A DNA stretch of 64,000 bases, from NCBI GenBank assembly GCA_024036415.1, contig JAMWET010004998.1, forward strand, positions 562,001 through 626,000, read 5' to 3'. A program made the translations under genes and the position numbers. This stretch comes from Prochilodus magdalenae. Taxonomy: Eukaryota; Chordata; Actinopteri; Characiformes; Prochilodontidae. Positions 12,420-24,599 of this stretch are shown here, piece after piece; position 1 is the stretch's first letter, and each line of letters starts with the position of its first letter. The notes under the pieces are model-generated. The model did not search any database, was not told the DNA's origin, and saw only the letters and a program-made list of their open reading frames with translations.

Positions 12420-13689
12420 TGGGCTTCTATGGCATCTGGAATCCAGTATCCAAAAATAAATCCGGCCTTCCTGATTTTGGAGCATACTGGTTTTCCGAAA
12501 AGCTTTTGCACACTGAACTACCAGATTTTCTTGCCAAGTCGAAATAAAGTAGCGGTATGAGCCTGTGGCCATATTTTGGGGATAATGAAGTGAATTCTGC
12601 CAGCAAGCCAGATTAAAACTTCTGCATAATACCCTTCACTGCACAACACACTCCATGTTGTAAACAAACTCATTTCCTCATATGCTCTCACTGACATCCT
12701 TAGAAACTGGTGTTTTTGTTTTACGTGATTGTGTTTCACCTCGTAGAATCTGCTTTACAACAGTCAGCGCAGAATTAAATGGTGTGTGACATCTGTGGTG
12801 CAAAGTTACATATTGACTCACCTTTAATGGCAGGCAATTACTGTACTTTATACCTCTTTTCCCCAAAGTCATAATTCTGGCAAGAGGGTCCGCAAAGTCA
12901 GCACATCAGACAGCCAGAATGACCTTGCGCTTAACAGAGCTTGACTCATCTCCAAAACAGATAAAAGCAGGAAATGTAGTTTTTGTAATTGACTATGCCC
13001 TGTGAAAAGTACTTACCTCTTTATAAAGTTTTCATATTGGTCTATGGTAGTAATGTTTGACGATCAATAGTTCTTGTCTCTTTCTATAGAGATCTATAGA
13101 GAGTCTTTGACAACTTCGACTACTGAGGACACACATTCACACATTTCTCTCCAGTGAATCCTCTACAGTCTGTCCTGTGCCTTATGCTTTGGGTCTTTTT
13201 TACAGCTGAAAGGTAGAAATTCCTCAGCTCCAAAGCTTTAGCAGACTTAAAAAGATTGTGCTCTATAATTTGCCATCCTTTCCTCTCTGGCTTTCCATGT
13301 ATTTCATTTGAAAAGCACTCCTATATCATTAAGCCTGTGCCTTGCACTGTGGTTTTAAGTGTGCTGAGTATTGCTGTTCATGGCTCTTTGCATTTCAGCA
13401 CACCCATTCAGTTCAACCATGTTTCACATTTCTTACTGTATGTGCTGTCATGTTTCTTATGAGAGCTGTCTTGGGTCTTTAAATTCTTTGGCTGCAGCAT
13501 AATTCTTGCTAGCTTGCCGGACTTGACAGTTTTGAGGAGTGCCTAAGAAGATACCCATCCAGCCTCTGTTCCAGACATCCTAAGTTCTGCAAAGTCATTT
13601 GGATTTTGGTATTGAGATAAGCAGAAGAGGAATTGTGCTGTTCTGGTTGCAAGTGCCTTAAATTATTTGTTGTTGTGATATGTCCAGAC
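12415..13689. other. Intergenic, no gene seen
   Basis: No recognisable gene or repeat family; short open frames on both strands without domain similarity. Confidence 0.45.
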
Positions 13690-13940
13690 TCACCGTACCA
13701 GCCAAAATTTAGACACATCCAACTAAATTGATGGGGGGGGGTTGTTAGTTTTTTTAGTTTTCTTTTTGTTAAAGACTCTACAGGCTTACATTTAACCGTT
13801 TTAACTGATGAGATTTCAGATAAGACAAAATAGCACCCAATGCTTTCCGATTTAACCCTATTTTATAAATGTCATTGTTGAATATAAAAATGACATATGT
13901 GTAGAATTATAATTATGTAGCAACCAAAAAAACGGTTCAC
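13690..13940. mobile_element. Tc1-like terminal region relic
   Basis: Begins CCAGCCAAAATTTAGACACA, close to the CCAGTCAAAAGTTTGGACAC terminus of a widespread fish Tc1-like family. It ends near ATTATGTAGCAACCAAAAAA, which matches the inner part of the same terminus. No transposase sequence remains. The related inner segment occurs inverted at about 16660-16715. Confidence 0.55.
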
Positions 13941-15164
13941 GGTTCAGAAAGGTTCATTGCCTTTTTGTATAGTCTGTATTCACGCTGTAGGCTTTGCGTC
14001 ACCACTTAGGTTCCTATCACCACCACTGCAGTCAGTAAATTTCTTTATAAGACAAAATGATTTATACATCAAAAGACTCAAAATGACTTTGATTATCTCA
14101 ATGTTAATCAATGTTGTGCAAGCAGTGTGACATGTGCACATACAAAGGAGTTTAAGAGGTTAAAGCAGAGATCATGTTGGTGGTTGGTAGGTAAAAAATA
14201 ATTAGAGATTCTGACACCAGTGGCCAGCAAAAGTGATGTGAGCATTTGCCACTCCAGTGGAGAAGCACGGGAGACTTGTTAAAAGATTATTTTTTTAATA
14301 GCAGCATCCCACTTCTGCCTACGGCTTTTGAAATGAAAAGGAATGTTTCTCTGGAACACAACAGCAAAGCAAACAGCGAATCAAAACAAGTGCTTTCATT
14401 AATTCTTTGCAATGACTTGAATTTTAGGGCAAAGTTCCTTTGGGAGCATCAACTGACTGTGTTAAATTCAGTCAGGAGATGTATTTTCGATTGGAGCTCA
14501 ACCTGGGAGTTCTCCTCCAGCAAGCTCTGAAGGGCCCAACACTGTCCTCTTCCTTATCACAGCACACGCAGGCGGCTGCAGCATCGATCTGAATGGCAGC
14601 TGTAGGCTTTATCCCCAGCTTTCATCTCTGCTGGTCCATCTGCGCTCAAAAAGCACCGGAGTTGTTACGATTTAACTGACTCTCATCACAGCTGTGCAGA
14701 ATGCTCCGGCATTAGCAGCTAGGATTTAAATAGAGTTTTATTTTGTCATTCTTACAGTTAAAACTGTTTTAGTGTTTAATATTTAAAACGTTCAGTGTGG
14801 CAATAATTCAATAATTTGTTTAAACATGAAATTTCACCATGCTGTGAGTGCATCCAAAGTGTAGCCAACACAGAGACCTACTGTGCTGAAGCATGTCTTT
14901 CTTTATGTTGTATTTGAAAAGGAAACCCCAGGAATATTATTGACATTTCATTCACTTTGTGTGTCATGAAGGTTTTTCAAAGAACAACACAGTTTTTGCC
15001 TATTATCTGGTGCTACTGGAGGCTTAACACTACATACCACCATCCTTGTGTGCCTTTGTGAGGAATGAGATCATGGTATAAAGGGATGTTGGGCTGGTCT
15101 ACAAAAAGATTGCCTCTAGTTTTTCCAAACAATTGCCTCTCAGTAGTCGGCACACTTGCGCTGA
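13941..15164. other. Intergenic, no gene seen
   Basis: No coding region, RNA gene or repeat recognised. A 94-codon frame at 14246-14530 has no recognisable similarity. Confidence 0.45.
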
Positions 15165-15595
15165 TGAACTCCTGCAGCACTGCTGTGTCTCATCCACTCA
15201 TCCCAGCACAACACATATTAATATGCCACCACCATGTCACTGTTACTGTAGTGCTGAGAATGACCCACCACCCAAATAATATCTGATCACTGAGGAATAG
15301 AGTAAACGATATACAGAGAATCAGATAGACTACAGTCTGTAATTGTAGAAATGCTAAGTGTACTTCAAATCAAATCAAAACAAATCAAAACACATTTTCA
15401 CAGGTGTGAAGGTGAGTGAAAAACTTAGGTGTCTAGTCTCTTACAGTACTTAAATACAAAAAATATACATGACAATAGACAATAAATATATACACTATGA
15501 GCCCCTTTCACTTATATGGCAAGTGAAGCTGATAAAATGGATAGTGAGTGTAGATACAAGCAGGTGTACCTAATGAAGTGGCTAGTCAGAAAGAT
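15165..15595 (+). mobile_element. Short dispersed repeat, copy with nested insertion
   Basis: Collinear with 1-262. It shares the ACACCACCACCATGTCA-type block, the ACTACAGTCTGTAATTGTAG block, and the GATAGTGAGTGTAGATACAAG and GTGGCT end blocks. Compared with copy 1 it carries about 145 extra bases at roughly 15364-15510, annotated separately. Confidence 0.65.
15364..15510. mobile_element. Nested insertion inside the dispersed repeat
   Basis: Starts with CAAATCAAATCAAAACAAAT and ends near ATATATACACTATGAGCCCC. The A/CAAAT-rich edge and the absence from the copy at 1-262 suggest a small retroposed fragment. The source element is not identified. Confidence 0.45.
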
Positions 15596-16309
15596 TTGTT
15601 TGCATACTATATGCCCTGTGTGTGAGTGTGTAGTTTACATGCCCTACATACAAAATAATTTTAAAAAAAATTTAGCCAAATTTGTTTCAAGCTTCATATT
15701 AAAGGGTTGATGAATTGCTTCTGCCACTAGTACTGAGGCAAAAACGATCAGAATCTCAAGAAGCGTTCTCCCTAAAGTGTAGAAGGCAGTCAACCCGTGT
15801 TATGTTTGCTAGATATCAGGCATGAAGGCAAACACAGTCAAACACTGTAGATGATATCTGAAACCCCCCAAAATAATTGTCAGGAGTAAACAGCAAGCAC
15901 AATTCAGCTTGCACAACCCACAAAGCAAGCTGCTTTTTCGATGATGGCAGTAGCGGATGGTGTAAGGCATGACGGCGGCAGTGCATTCAGTCAGCGAGTA
16001 ATTTTAGATGTGTGCTCTGTACCGCTGTGTGGAACAGTGGTGTCCGGTTAACAAGCGTACCCGCAAATCCCTGTTTCCAGTCAAGAGGGATTAAATGGAG
16101 CCGGGTTTTCTTTGCTCTCTGCAACCGTCTCCTCTGAGCTCCGTGGAGAACACAGCGAAGCGAACAGGCCATGGCCACAAACCACTGAGCTGTGGGACCT
16201 GTTAGTGAGCCTGTGTGCTACGCCTGTCCTGTTAATGTGCTGTTTCCATTAGATTCTGGAGTTATCATTCGGTTCACAGAGTGTGTTGATTTGTACATAA
16301 GCGACCTGT
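15596..16309. other. Intergenic, no gene seen
   Basis: No gene recognised; short frames only. 15960-16200 is somewhat GC-richer but carries no clear signal. Confidence 0.4.
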
Positions 16310-16740
16310 ATACACTCTACGGTTAAAAGTTTAGAATCACTTATCATATTGCTAATTGCTGTAGTTGTATACACAGTAGCAATATGCGGTGTAAATGTAC
16401 ATCTTATAAGCTAGATATTTTTGTTTTGTAAGTAGTTTGGAAAAAAGAAGTTAATAACTAATAAAAAAAATCCAGTCATTTTTTTTGTCTTTGTATCTAG
16501 TTGTGTAGCTGTTCACTTTTTCAATGCAATGCCTTATTATAGCTTTACTCGTCACATTATTTTTATCACATTGTCATTACTGATGTTATACAGGCCCATT
16601 ATTTTGAAAATATTTAAATCTACATGCCTATTACTTGCTTTGAAGAAAATGTTGTTGTTGTTGTTTTTTGGTTGCTACATATGTATAATTCTATATGTGT
16701 TATTTCACTGTTTGGTGTCTATAATTTAAGTCTCATATGG
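16310..16740. mobile_element. Tc1/mariner-derived MITE or relic
   Basis: Opens with CTACGGTTAAAAGTTTAGAA, like the TACCGTTCAAAAGTTTGG terminus of fish Tc1-type elements. It ends with TTTTTTGGTTGCTACATATG and TATGTGTTATTTCACTGTTT, which resembles the inner right end of the family at 13690-13940 in inverted orientation. No transposase remains. It may be two overlapping relics. Confidence 0.45.
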
Positions 16741-16818
16741 GACAAATACAAAAAAAATAAGAAAAAATATTTTTTAATGTAGATGTGTTTAAATGTTTGA
16801 GTCTGCCTGCAACCTGTT

Positions 16819-16851
16819 TGTTTATTTATTCATTCATTCATTCATTTATTC
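16819..16851. repeat. (TTTA/CATT)n tetranucleotide tract
   Basis: Short TTTA then CATT repeats, forming the variable start of the dispersed repeat that follows. Confidence 0.85.
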
Positions 16852-17200
16852 CTTCATCTTCTAAGCTACTCATTCATCTGGGTCACAGAGTGCTGGAACC
16901 TATCCCAGGACTTAATGGGAGGAGTGCAGGAAACACCACGGACAGTCCACCAGTTGACCACAAGGCAGACCCATAAAGACACACATTCACTGCCACACTC
17001 ACACCTTGTGGGCAATTTAGCATCTCCAGTTCACCCCAGCTATATGTCATTAGACTGTTGGGAAAACCCACAAAGGCCAAGAAGAACATGCAAACTTCAC
17101 ATTAAAAAGGAGCTCAGAAGTCCTAGCTGGAAATCAAACTTAGGCCCTTTTGCTGTGAGGTGACAGTGCTATCCACTGCAACACCATGTGACCCCTTTTT
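16852..17200. mobile_element. Teleost dispersed repeat (gene-less)
   Basis: Contains the ordered blocks of a very common fish repeat: CATCTGGGTCACAGAGTGCTGG, then ACACACATTCACTGCCACAC, then GGGAAAACCCACAAAGGCC, then ATGCAAACTTCACA, and a final GCTGTGAGGTGACAGTGCTA / ACTGCAACACCATGTGACCCC end. Written on the plus strand the copy is nearly full length but diverged. A fragment of the same repeat lies at 30245-30340. It is non-coding; the short frames through it are meaningless. Confidence 0.7.
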
Positions 17201-19299
17201 ATTTATTTATTTTTAGCAGATTTTTTTTATTTTTAATAATTTATACACATCATGGAACAGCTCAACATCCTTAGAGGGAAAGTCCACTGGTGTTTCTATT
17301 TATTCTTCCACTGTGAGACAACAACTGGTGGCTGAAGGATTCTTTAAAAAACCTAAAAGCAAGTTGCTGAAAAGAATGGAAGCTGAAATAAAGTCGAATG
17401 AGTGTGCAAGGCTTCGAGACAACGTCTGTCTGCGAACATCTCTTTCTCATTTACTTTAATTCCCCAGTAACTGCACAGCCACAGCCTCCATTAAGGCTGA
17501 CCTTTTTTTACCCAGATGAATGTATGTTATGAAATGATTCGGCTCTTTGTGAAATGATTATTATGCATTCATGGAGACTGTCAAGTTTCCTTTCTACTTC
17601 AAAGGCTTGTCTAACGAATAAAGTTTGTGCTTTGCCTTGGGTGCCTTATGATGATTCTCCGATAAAAAAATCAAAGCCTAATACATAAATTTTCTCCACA
17701 CAGTTTAACTTATCGCTTTTCTTTTACGCTGATTCCACTAGGATGTTTCCATGCATGTGTTCATTAGTACACTTTAGATGTGATCAGCTGAGTTCTAGGT
17801 TCATTTCTATTTGTAGTCATGCATAAAGAATGGGACAGTATTAAGTGTGACAGCAGTAGGGAATTTATTTTAAAAAAAATTTTGCTATGTGTGTGTGCAT
17901 GACTATACTTTTACTTACTGTAAGTGCTGACTCCATATACTGGATGTTGCTTGTTTGCTTATGTTCTTCATGCTTCACTTATTTTCAATCGATCCACCTC
18001 CTCCAAAACCTTGGCTGTATGTACGTGAGTTCATGCATGCATGTGCGTATAAAGGGGTATGTGTGAGTGTTTCTGAGTGTCTATGGGTCTGTTTTCCTTC
18101 TTACTTTTCAGAAAATGCTTGAAATCATCCTTCTCCCGCAGGCACCAATTTGTTTGTCATCTCAGTAGACGAACAATCACTTGTCACATTTCATAACTAG
18201 CCGTCGGCGGGGCAGTTAGCTCATTGCTTTGTGATTAGAATAACTAATTGTGCTTGTCTTCAACATCATCTCCACACATGACTGCAAATTTAGCGGACAG
18301 GAGCTATTTTTGTCCCTTAAGTTCTTAGCAGATTTTTTTTTCTTCATGCATCAAACACAGCAGGAATGCTCATTAAACCTTTGGTATTTGTCATTTTTCA
18401 TTACATTTATTTTTCTGTAAGCATCCCTTACTAATCAGACATAATAGGCTGAGTAGACTTATTAAGGACATGTTAAAAAAATATATTTTAGACACAGTTA
18501 TCGCTGTCAGCAGAAACTGAAAAACTCTAAAATTGTGCAGTTGCTGACTCTTTGGTCCTACCCTTGAGCTAACTACTCACCTCGTGCACACACTGGACTA
18601 GTGTTGTGGTCAGGAATACTGGAGGAGAGTCTGAGGAAAGATAAAATAAAATCTGAGCCAACACCAATACTTTTTAGTCCAGGTCTAGACTGAGACCAGG
18701 AGTGGTGAGGCAAATGCAAGAGCGAGGTGTTGTCCATAGTCTCTTGTACATTTATTATTATTTATTATAAATGTTAATAGACTATATATATTATTTGGTA
18801 AATTAAAATAAGCAATAACATTCAACATTATATATTTTAAATAGGATTAATTGTTATATTATTATAGGCCAACTAATAATGTAATTGATGGTGAGATTGT
18901 TCTCTGTTCCTTCTTCATTAAAAACTTAATCAGAATCATAACCAAACAAAAATTTCAAAACATAATTTTTTATCTGATTCTGATCTGACAAAAATCTACT
19001 TTCAAATAATACTCATTTATAAGAATCTGGCAGGGAACAGATTTGAGCTAAACTTGTTAAGAAAGAATTTTTTTTTAGATATTGTTGATATTCACAATAA
19101 TAGTTAAAAAAAGGTCAACTGTTGAAAAATTGAAAAAGTTCAGTTTGTAATTACCTCAGGGGGTTGCTTTACAATTAGCTGGTCTAGAAAACACTTTTTG
19201 AGTCCGGTTTATCCCAAGACCAAGAAAAGATAACGTCCAAGTGATATCAAGGCTATGACAAAACAGAGATCATTAATGTGTGATTGGATCATTTGTGTT
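17201..19299. other. Intergenic, one candidate conserved block
   Basis: No gene recognised. The 18120-18310 segment is less AT-rich than its surroundings and carries several TAATTG/TTAGCTCATT-like homeodomain-type motifs, so it is a candidate regulatory element. The rest is AT-rich without signals. Confidence 0.3.
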
Positions 19300-19640
19300 A
19301 GTCATCTTCTAGCCTTTCGTCAATGGTCAGTTTTTCACACTGCCACTCTTTAATAGATATTTTGCCGTAGTGACACTGACATGAGTAAAAACACCAACAA
19401 CATCTGCGTGTCTGATACACTCAAACTAGCACCACCACATTACTGTCGGCCTGTTAACAATATGATATTCCTCAACAGTGGTCCTGAAATTAAATAATTA
19501 TGAAGGGAAGTAGAGAGAAGACTTGACATATGGACTACAGTCTCGACCTGTACACCACCAAAGAGAAACGGTAAGGGTTTCTTATAAAGTGGCCAGTAAG
19601 TGTGCAGTGTCAGTTGTATATGCAGAAACTGAAAGCAACC
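19300..19640. mobile_element. Diverged copy of the short dispersed repeat
   Basis: Carries recognisable blocks in plus orientation (CACCACCACATTACTGTC, TGGACTACAGTCTCGACCTG, AAAGTGGCCAGTAAGTGTGC), but with insertions and deletions compared with 1-262. Confidence 0.4.
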
Positions 19641-19714
19641 ACTACAGTTTATAATAGAGTGCATCAGATAAACAATGTTGTGCATATTAACAGATGAACT
19701 ACCATATAATTGCA

Positions 19715-19870
19715 CACCTACAGTCATATGCAAATGTTTTGGTACCCTGGTCAAAATCCATGTTGTTGATTGTCCAGTTATAGGTAAATAATCAAATTCT
19801 CTACAATAACTTATCACTGCATATATTAATGCACAACTACTGTTTATTAAGTGAATTGAACATACCATAT
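19715..19870. mobile_element. Tc1-like terminal fragment
   Basis: ACAGTCATATGCAAATGTTT followed by GGTACCCTGGTCAAAATC resembles the left end of a known fish Tc1-like family (ATATGCAAAAGTTTGGGCAC...). No transposase is present. The 142-codon minus-strand frame spanning 19440-19868 consists of this and the preceding repeat and is not a gene. Confidence 0.5.
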
Positions 19871-22234
19871 ATAAGTTCCTGTAGCAAATGTGTTAACTTA
19901 ATTTAACATTTAACTTTTTATTTAATCAGTACATACAGTAATCATTCTTCCATAACATCAATAAAAGTTTCAATAGTGACATTTATTATAGTAATGAGTA
20001 GACCTCAAAGAAGCTAGTCAGTATGTATACACATAAAATCATCACATTGTAGAAAAACTCTTGCAGTAGTGACATTTCTTAATGCTAGGCACTTGTTTTT
20101 AGACTTTAGGACACATTTACTTCATAACAATAGTATCTAATAAAAATACCATGTGGCGATGTGGGACCGAATCACATGTCTCTAAAACGCTCTAAAAATG
20201 CTCTTAAATGTGGTGGGGGTGACTAAAATTGGGCTCCACCTACAAACAGAAAAAGCTGTAAATTTGGCCCAGCAAGATTTTTTTTGTCATATTACAACAT
20301 GCTCTAAATCTACATCGTTTAACTTATGATGAAATAAATAAAAATATTTCAGTAAAAGGAAACTAATAAAATCAAATGATACAAAATTATATTAAAATAG
20401 ATTTTTTACTTTAAGAATGCAGTTTGCATTCAGATGGATGCTTTGTATAGAAAATGCCATACAGAAGAATCTGAAGATACATAATGTTATCAGTTTCCGC
20501 CTACGAGCCTTCTTGCAAGGTATGCAACTTCTACTTTGACCTATCACTACTGTACTTCTTCATAACAGTGATGTCTGATGGCCTTGGTGGTCTCTTAGTA
20601 TGTTCCCCTTTGAGATTAGCATCCAGGAGTTGATGATTCAACACAGAGCATTCTTTATAAACTCTGTATAGATTCTCTAAATTAACATGGCAGAACATTC
20701 TCTTCCTCTCAACCTCAAGGGCAGCGTTCTGCTGTGATGCAATTGGATTATATTAAATGGAGGGCTGAAGTCAATCACAGCAATGTCAGAGAGGATGTTT
20801 GGGTTGGTGCTGTCATACATCATACGACAACAAAAGCCTTTTTCAATGACAGATTGTTTTTACCATTAGATAAAAACTCTCCTAACTGATTTTTCATTTA
20901 CAGTGCAGAGTACATTACAGGTGAAAGCTGATGGTAATATGCACTTTTGATGCATAATAAAATTTCATTTTCATAATTGTCAGGTCACCTCGTGTAGTCA
21001 CTTTGTACTTTGTCTTTAACTTACTCTTCCCTGTCTATTAATATTTGTTGTCCAGAATATTTGTTGTACCATCATCTCAGAACTAACCATGGCCTTAGCC
21101 TCTGTGGGTAAAACAATAGAGTTTCTGTATACAAACATAAAGATCACACTATCACTCAGTCAACAAATCAGTATGCAGCATAAATGTTGGGGGGCAGCAC
21201 TGCAGCACTCTCAGCAGTCTTCCTATGTGTGGGAAAAGTTGTGTAAACACTGTAAATGCTTCAGTAGAAGACGTGTTTGTTTGTTAGTTAAGTAAGCATC
21301 AGCAAATGAACTCAAATCCGTCCACAAGTTTTGCCCCTGGAGCACACTTTACTTATTGTGGCTGCTGTCCAAGGTCCTGAATCGAATATTTGCTGAACTG
21401 CTACGGAGAGACTGCAGAAGTAGCTTTGCTGACTGTAGCTCTGACCAGCTGACCTATTTCTTAGTCTGTGCGCTTCTGTAACTTAACAGGCCATCCACAT
21501 CCAAAACCATAAATCCACTTCTCAGCACTCGGTGTGTGACAGTGTTCTGCCTGTCGTGAACATTTGAAGCGTGCTCTCACATCCTTCAGAGACTTTAATT
21601 GCAGGGTTTCAATGTGGTGTTTACACTGTAAAAGCTCCAGTGCTTAATGAACACACACAGTGATAAATTAGTACCTAGTTTTTGACTGGACACAGTTCAC
21701 CTGTTCATGCTCCACATACGAATGCTCCATTTCCAATAACTGATGTTAATGTTTTGCAAGTGAATGATCATTTTTTCAGAGCAGATTCTGTAAGGTTCAC
21801 AACAGTAACTTCTAAAGAGCACATGCATATGTACAGTAATAAAATGAATACTCTAAGAGCTTACTCAGTGCTGGCTATCATGCTATGCACACCAGCTAGA
21901 TAAAGTCTGAAGCCCAGAAAACGTTTTGCTCTTATGTCATGGCTTTCTTAACATCTCGATTTAAAAGGCTCTTGAAAACCTTGAAGACCTGCATGGATTA
22001 AACCAGACCTCAGAAGATATAGCAAAGAGATAGAATGCATTTCATATACAGTATTTTCCTTACTCTGCCACTATTCTAGCATAACTTGACTTAATTTGAC
22101 TTGAGAAATCAGCAGAAGGGATGCAGTGCTATGTGGAGTCAGCTGTGTATGGTGCTGAAACATATGGCGAGAAAGCATGTCAGTTTGAAGGCTGCATGAA
22201 GCAGTATTGCTTTCTCCTTTCAGACGAAGCTTGG
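19871..22234. other. Intergenic, no gene seen
   Basis: No recognisable gene, RNA or repeat. 20480-20900 and 21300-21660 are of mixed composition and could hold conserved non-coding sequence, but no direct evidence is visible. Confidence 0.4.
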
Positions 22235-22690
22235 GCTAAGCAACTAAATGTTTTTGCCCACATTTTGAAGTCTGTAGAAACTTGCTTGATGAAATCAGGG
22301 ATATTAATGGGGAATTGGTCCCATTTTTGCTGCAGGCTGTATTCTTTATTTAGGCCTTTACACTAGGCATTGGAACATTACTGTCAGAATTTGATTGCAC
22401 TCAGTCATAAAAGCATTAGTGATATTGGGCATGGATGTTGGACGATTAGCTCTGAATTACAAATTTGATGTCAACTCATCCCAATATTTGAAATTAGAGT
22501 GAAAGCAGTTCCACTGCTTCACATCCAAATGCTATAGGTCTTCTCTAGGCAATGCATAGCACAGCGCATGGTGAAACTGTACAATTGAGTTTGCAGAACT
22601 GAGCACCTGATTATGCAATGGATGCACCTTAATTCACTTTGTGCTAAATTCACTTAGAAGAGGTATATTGATACTTTTGGCCTTATAGTG
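22235..22690 (-). mobile_element. Tc1-like transposon relic, internally deleted
   Basis: The minus strand at about 22365-22500 reads WDELTSNL, a stop, then FRANRPTSMPNITNAF and a further stretch. This is the C-terminal transposase tail found after the catalytic NPIEHLWDEL motif in one fish Tc1-like family. The right edge has GATACTTTTGGCCTTATAGT, matching that family's terminus (ATACTTTTGGCCATATAGTG). Most of the transposase is missing, so only the 3' coding end plus termini remain. Confidence 0.75.
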
Positions 22691-23979
22691 CATATATGTA
22701 CACATCTATACATTTACAGAAAATCAGGCTAATGTGGCATTTGAACTGCAGCAGCTGTCTCCAGCGAAGTGTCCCTTTTTCATATGGTAGTACAGTATCT
22801 GCTGTGTAAAATTGATGGAGAGCACCAGCTCATAAAGTGAAGGTCATTATGCATGAAGTTCTCGTTCAAGGTTGCACTGCAGCGACTTGTGAGTTCAGGG
22901 AAATGACTCTTGCTTTGGGCTATCCATTTTAATAGAAATAAAATTATATGTGATGGGATTTTCCACCATCATTCCACTTTATGAATCGGTATATCACTTG
23001 TGTGCTGTGAAGATAACTTGCTTCAGATGCTTTGCAGAGCAGGGCATAATCACTGGCCCCCTCTGTTGGTGGCCTTGGAAATTCAAATTCAAGCCCTGAC
23101 AACATGCTGGTTAAGTTACCCCCATTTAAAAGATTGAGGAATAATAGGTGATGAGGGTTAAAGTGTGCACATTCCCAAACATTCACAGAGTTTCTTTTCT
23201 GACTTGTCAAAGACCACGAAGGCTGTGATTAATACGCGGTAACCCCTGTGTATATTGATTCCTTTCATAAACAAAGTGTCTGTGGCAGCCTTTGTTTCCC
23301 TTTCACATTCGTTTCCATGAAGGATCGCAGCATCCAGTTGGAAATAAATAAATAAATAAACAACTTCAAAGAAGCACATGCCTCTAGAGTAGCAACCCCA
23401 TAGCCTACCAACAGACAGCATCCTTCAGACAGAAATGAAGAATATGAAGGCAGTATGAAAAAACATATAGGCGAGTCGTGAGCGAGAGTGAAAAGATCTG
23501 AAAGTCAGTGGAAATCTGGCCCAGCGTGATGCAATTTTAGAGGGTAGAAAAACCAGAGGTGAATGTTTGTGTGTGGGTGCATGTGTGTGTGTGTGTGTAT
23601 GTGTGTGTTTATTCAACTCATTATTAAAAAAACTCACCCTAAACAGAGCCATCCAAAATGGTTTGATGTGAAGTAGTTACTTCTGAGAAACTTACTGACT
23701 CAGACTTCTTTACCATGGTATTGAAGGGAATCAGAAGCCGTGAAGTCTTCATTGCAAACAAAGCCATTTTATCGTTGATGATAACTGTCCACCCTGCTTG
23801 TCTATACTGCGCTGCACTGAAACCACAGAAATCCTCAGTAGACATCATCACATACGATCTTTTAGATAAATGGATCCCAGCTAACATTACAGCCTAGTAA
23901 CTTGTCATTGATATTAGGGAAGAGTGCTTTAGAATACCAGGGATATCAGACATGCCATCAACAGCTATAAACTTTCCCT
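22691..23979. other. Intergenic, no gene seen
   Basis: No gene recognised. A short AAAT run lies at 23342-23360. Frames of 75-88 codons on the minus strand have no recognisable similarity and partly run through a microsatellite. Confidence 0.45.
23566..23608. repeat. (GT)n microsatellite, interrupted
   Basis: About 43 bp of GT repeats with GGTGCA and AT interruptions. Confidence 0.9.
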
Positions 23980-24205
23980 GACAGTAGGCACCCATACTGG
24001 AGCACCACCTCAGAATACAGCCCCACAGCTTCCTCACAGTCGCAGAAGGACCCATGCAACCAACACTGCATCACCACCTCAGCATAAGCCCCACAGCTCC
24101 CCTACAGTCACAGAATAACCCATGGAACCAACACTGCACCACTACCTCATCATACTGCCCGACAGCTGACCCACAGTCATAACACGGCACACGCAAGCCA
24201 CACTG
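23980..24205. repeat. 67-bp minisatellite, about 3.3 copies
   Basis: Tandem units at 24002-24067, 24068-24135 and 24136-24204 share GCA(TCA)CCACCTCA near the start, a central CCCCACAGCT, and a CCAACACT end. A partial unit precedes them. It lies about 400 bp upstream of the CpG island. No coding frame is maintained. Confidence 0.85.
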
Positions 24206-24599
24206 CGCATGGCCACGCCTCCACGGCCCCCCACACCATAATATAAATGTTTGAGTGAATATGTGTGTTTCTAACTCTGTCCCCTACAGTAGCCATATAG
24301 TGCGGTCTGGTTGGAATTCTCAAGGCTTTCTCCACAAAGAGTCCATAATTATGTTGTCTGTTGTTGTGCTAAAGGTGTTTTAGCTGTAACTTTGCTAAAC
24401 ATTTTACGATCCTAAAGAACCTTATTAAAGTGTAACAGTGGTTAACGGTATAAAGTGTCCAGATACTTTCTTGGGGGCCCCTGTACGTGTTTGTGTCATT
24501 ATGCGCGCTTGTGTTATTTCATTGTTTGTTTCAATAACCGTTTTTTGCCCTCTCCTTGTTCATTCTAACTCTCTATCTGTCCCCATCTCTACGTCCCCA
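24206..24599. other. Promoter-distal flank with Tc1-like terminal motif
   Basis: Contains GCCATATAGTGCGG at 24292 and AAAGTGTCCAGATACTTTCT at 24454, both close to termini of Tc1-like or MITE elements of fish. They may bound a small degraded insertion of about 190 bp. No gene is present. Confidence 0.35.

Noticed and set aside
12309..12572. Open frames of 63-87 codons through His-Thr or Cys-Val runs
   Set aside because: Translation of the (TG)n microsatellite, not genes. The same applies to 3061-3331 and 23425-23652.
16529..16729. 66-codon hydrophobic frame resembling a membrane protein
   Set aside because: Hydrophobicity comes from T-rich transposon-terminal sequence; no homology.
19440..19868. 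142-codon minus-strand frame
   Set aside because: Runs through two transposon-derived repeats and has no recognisable protein similarity.
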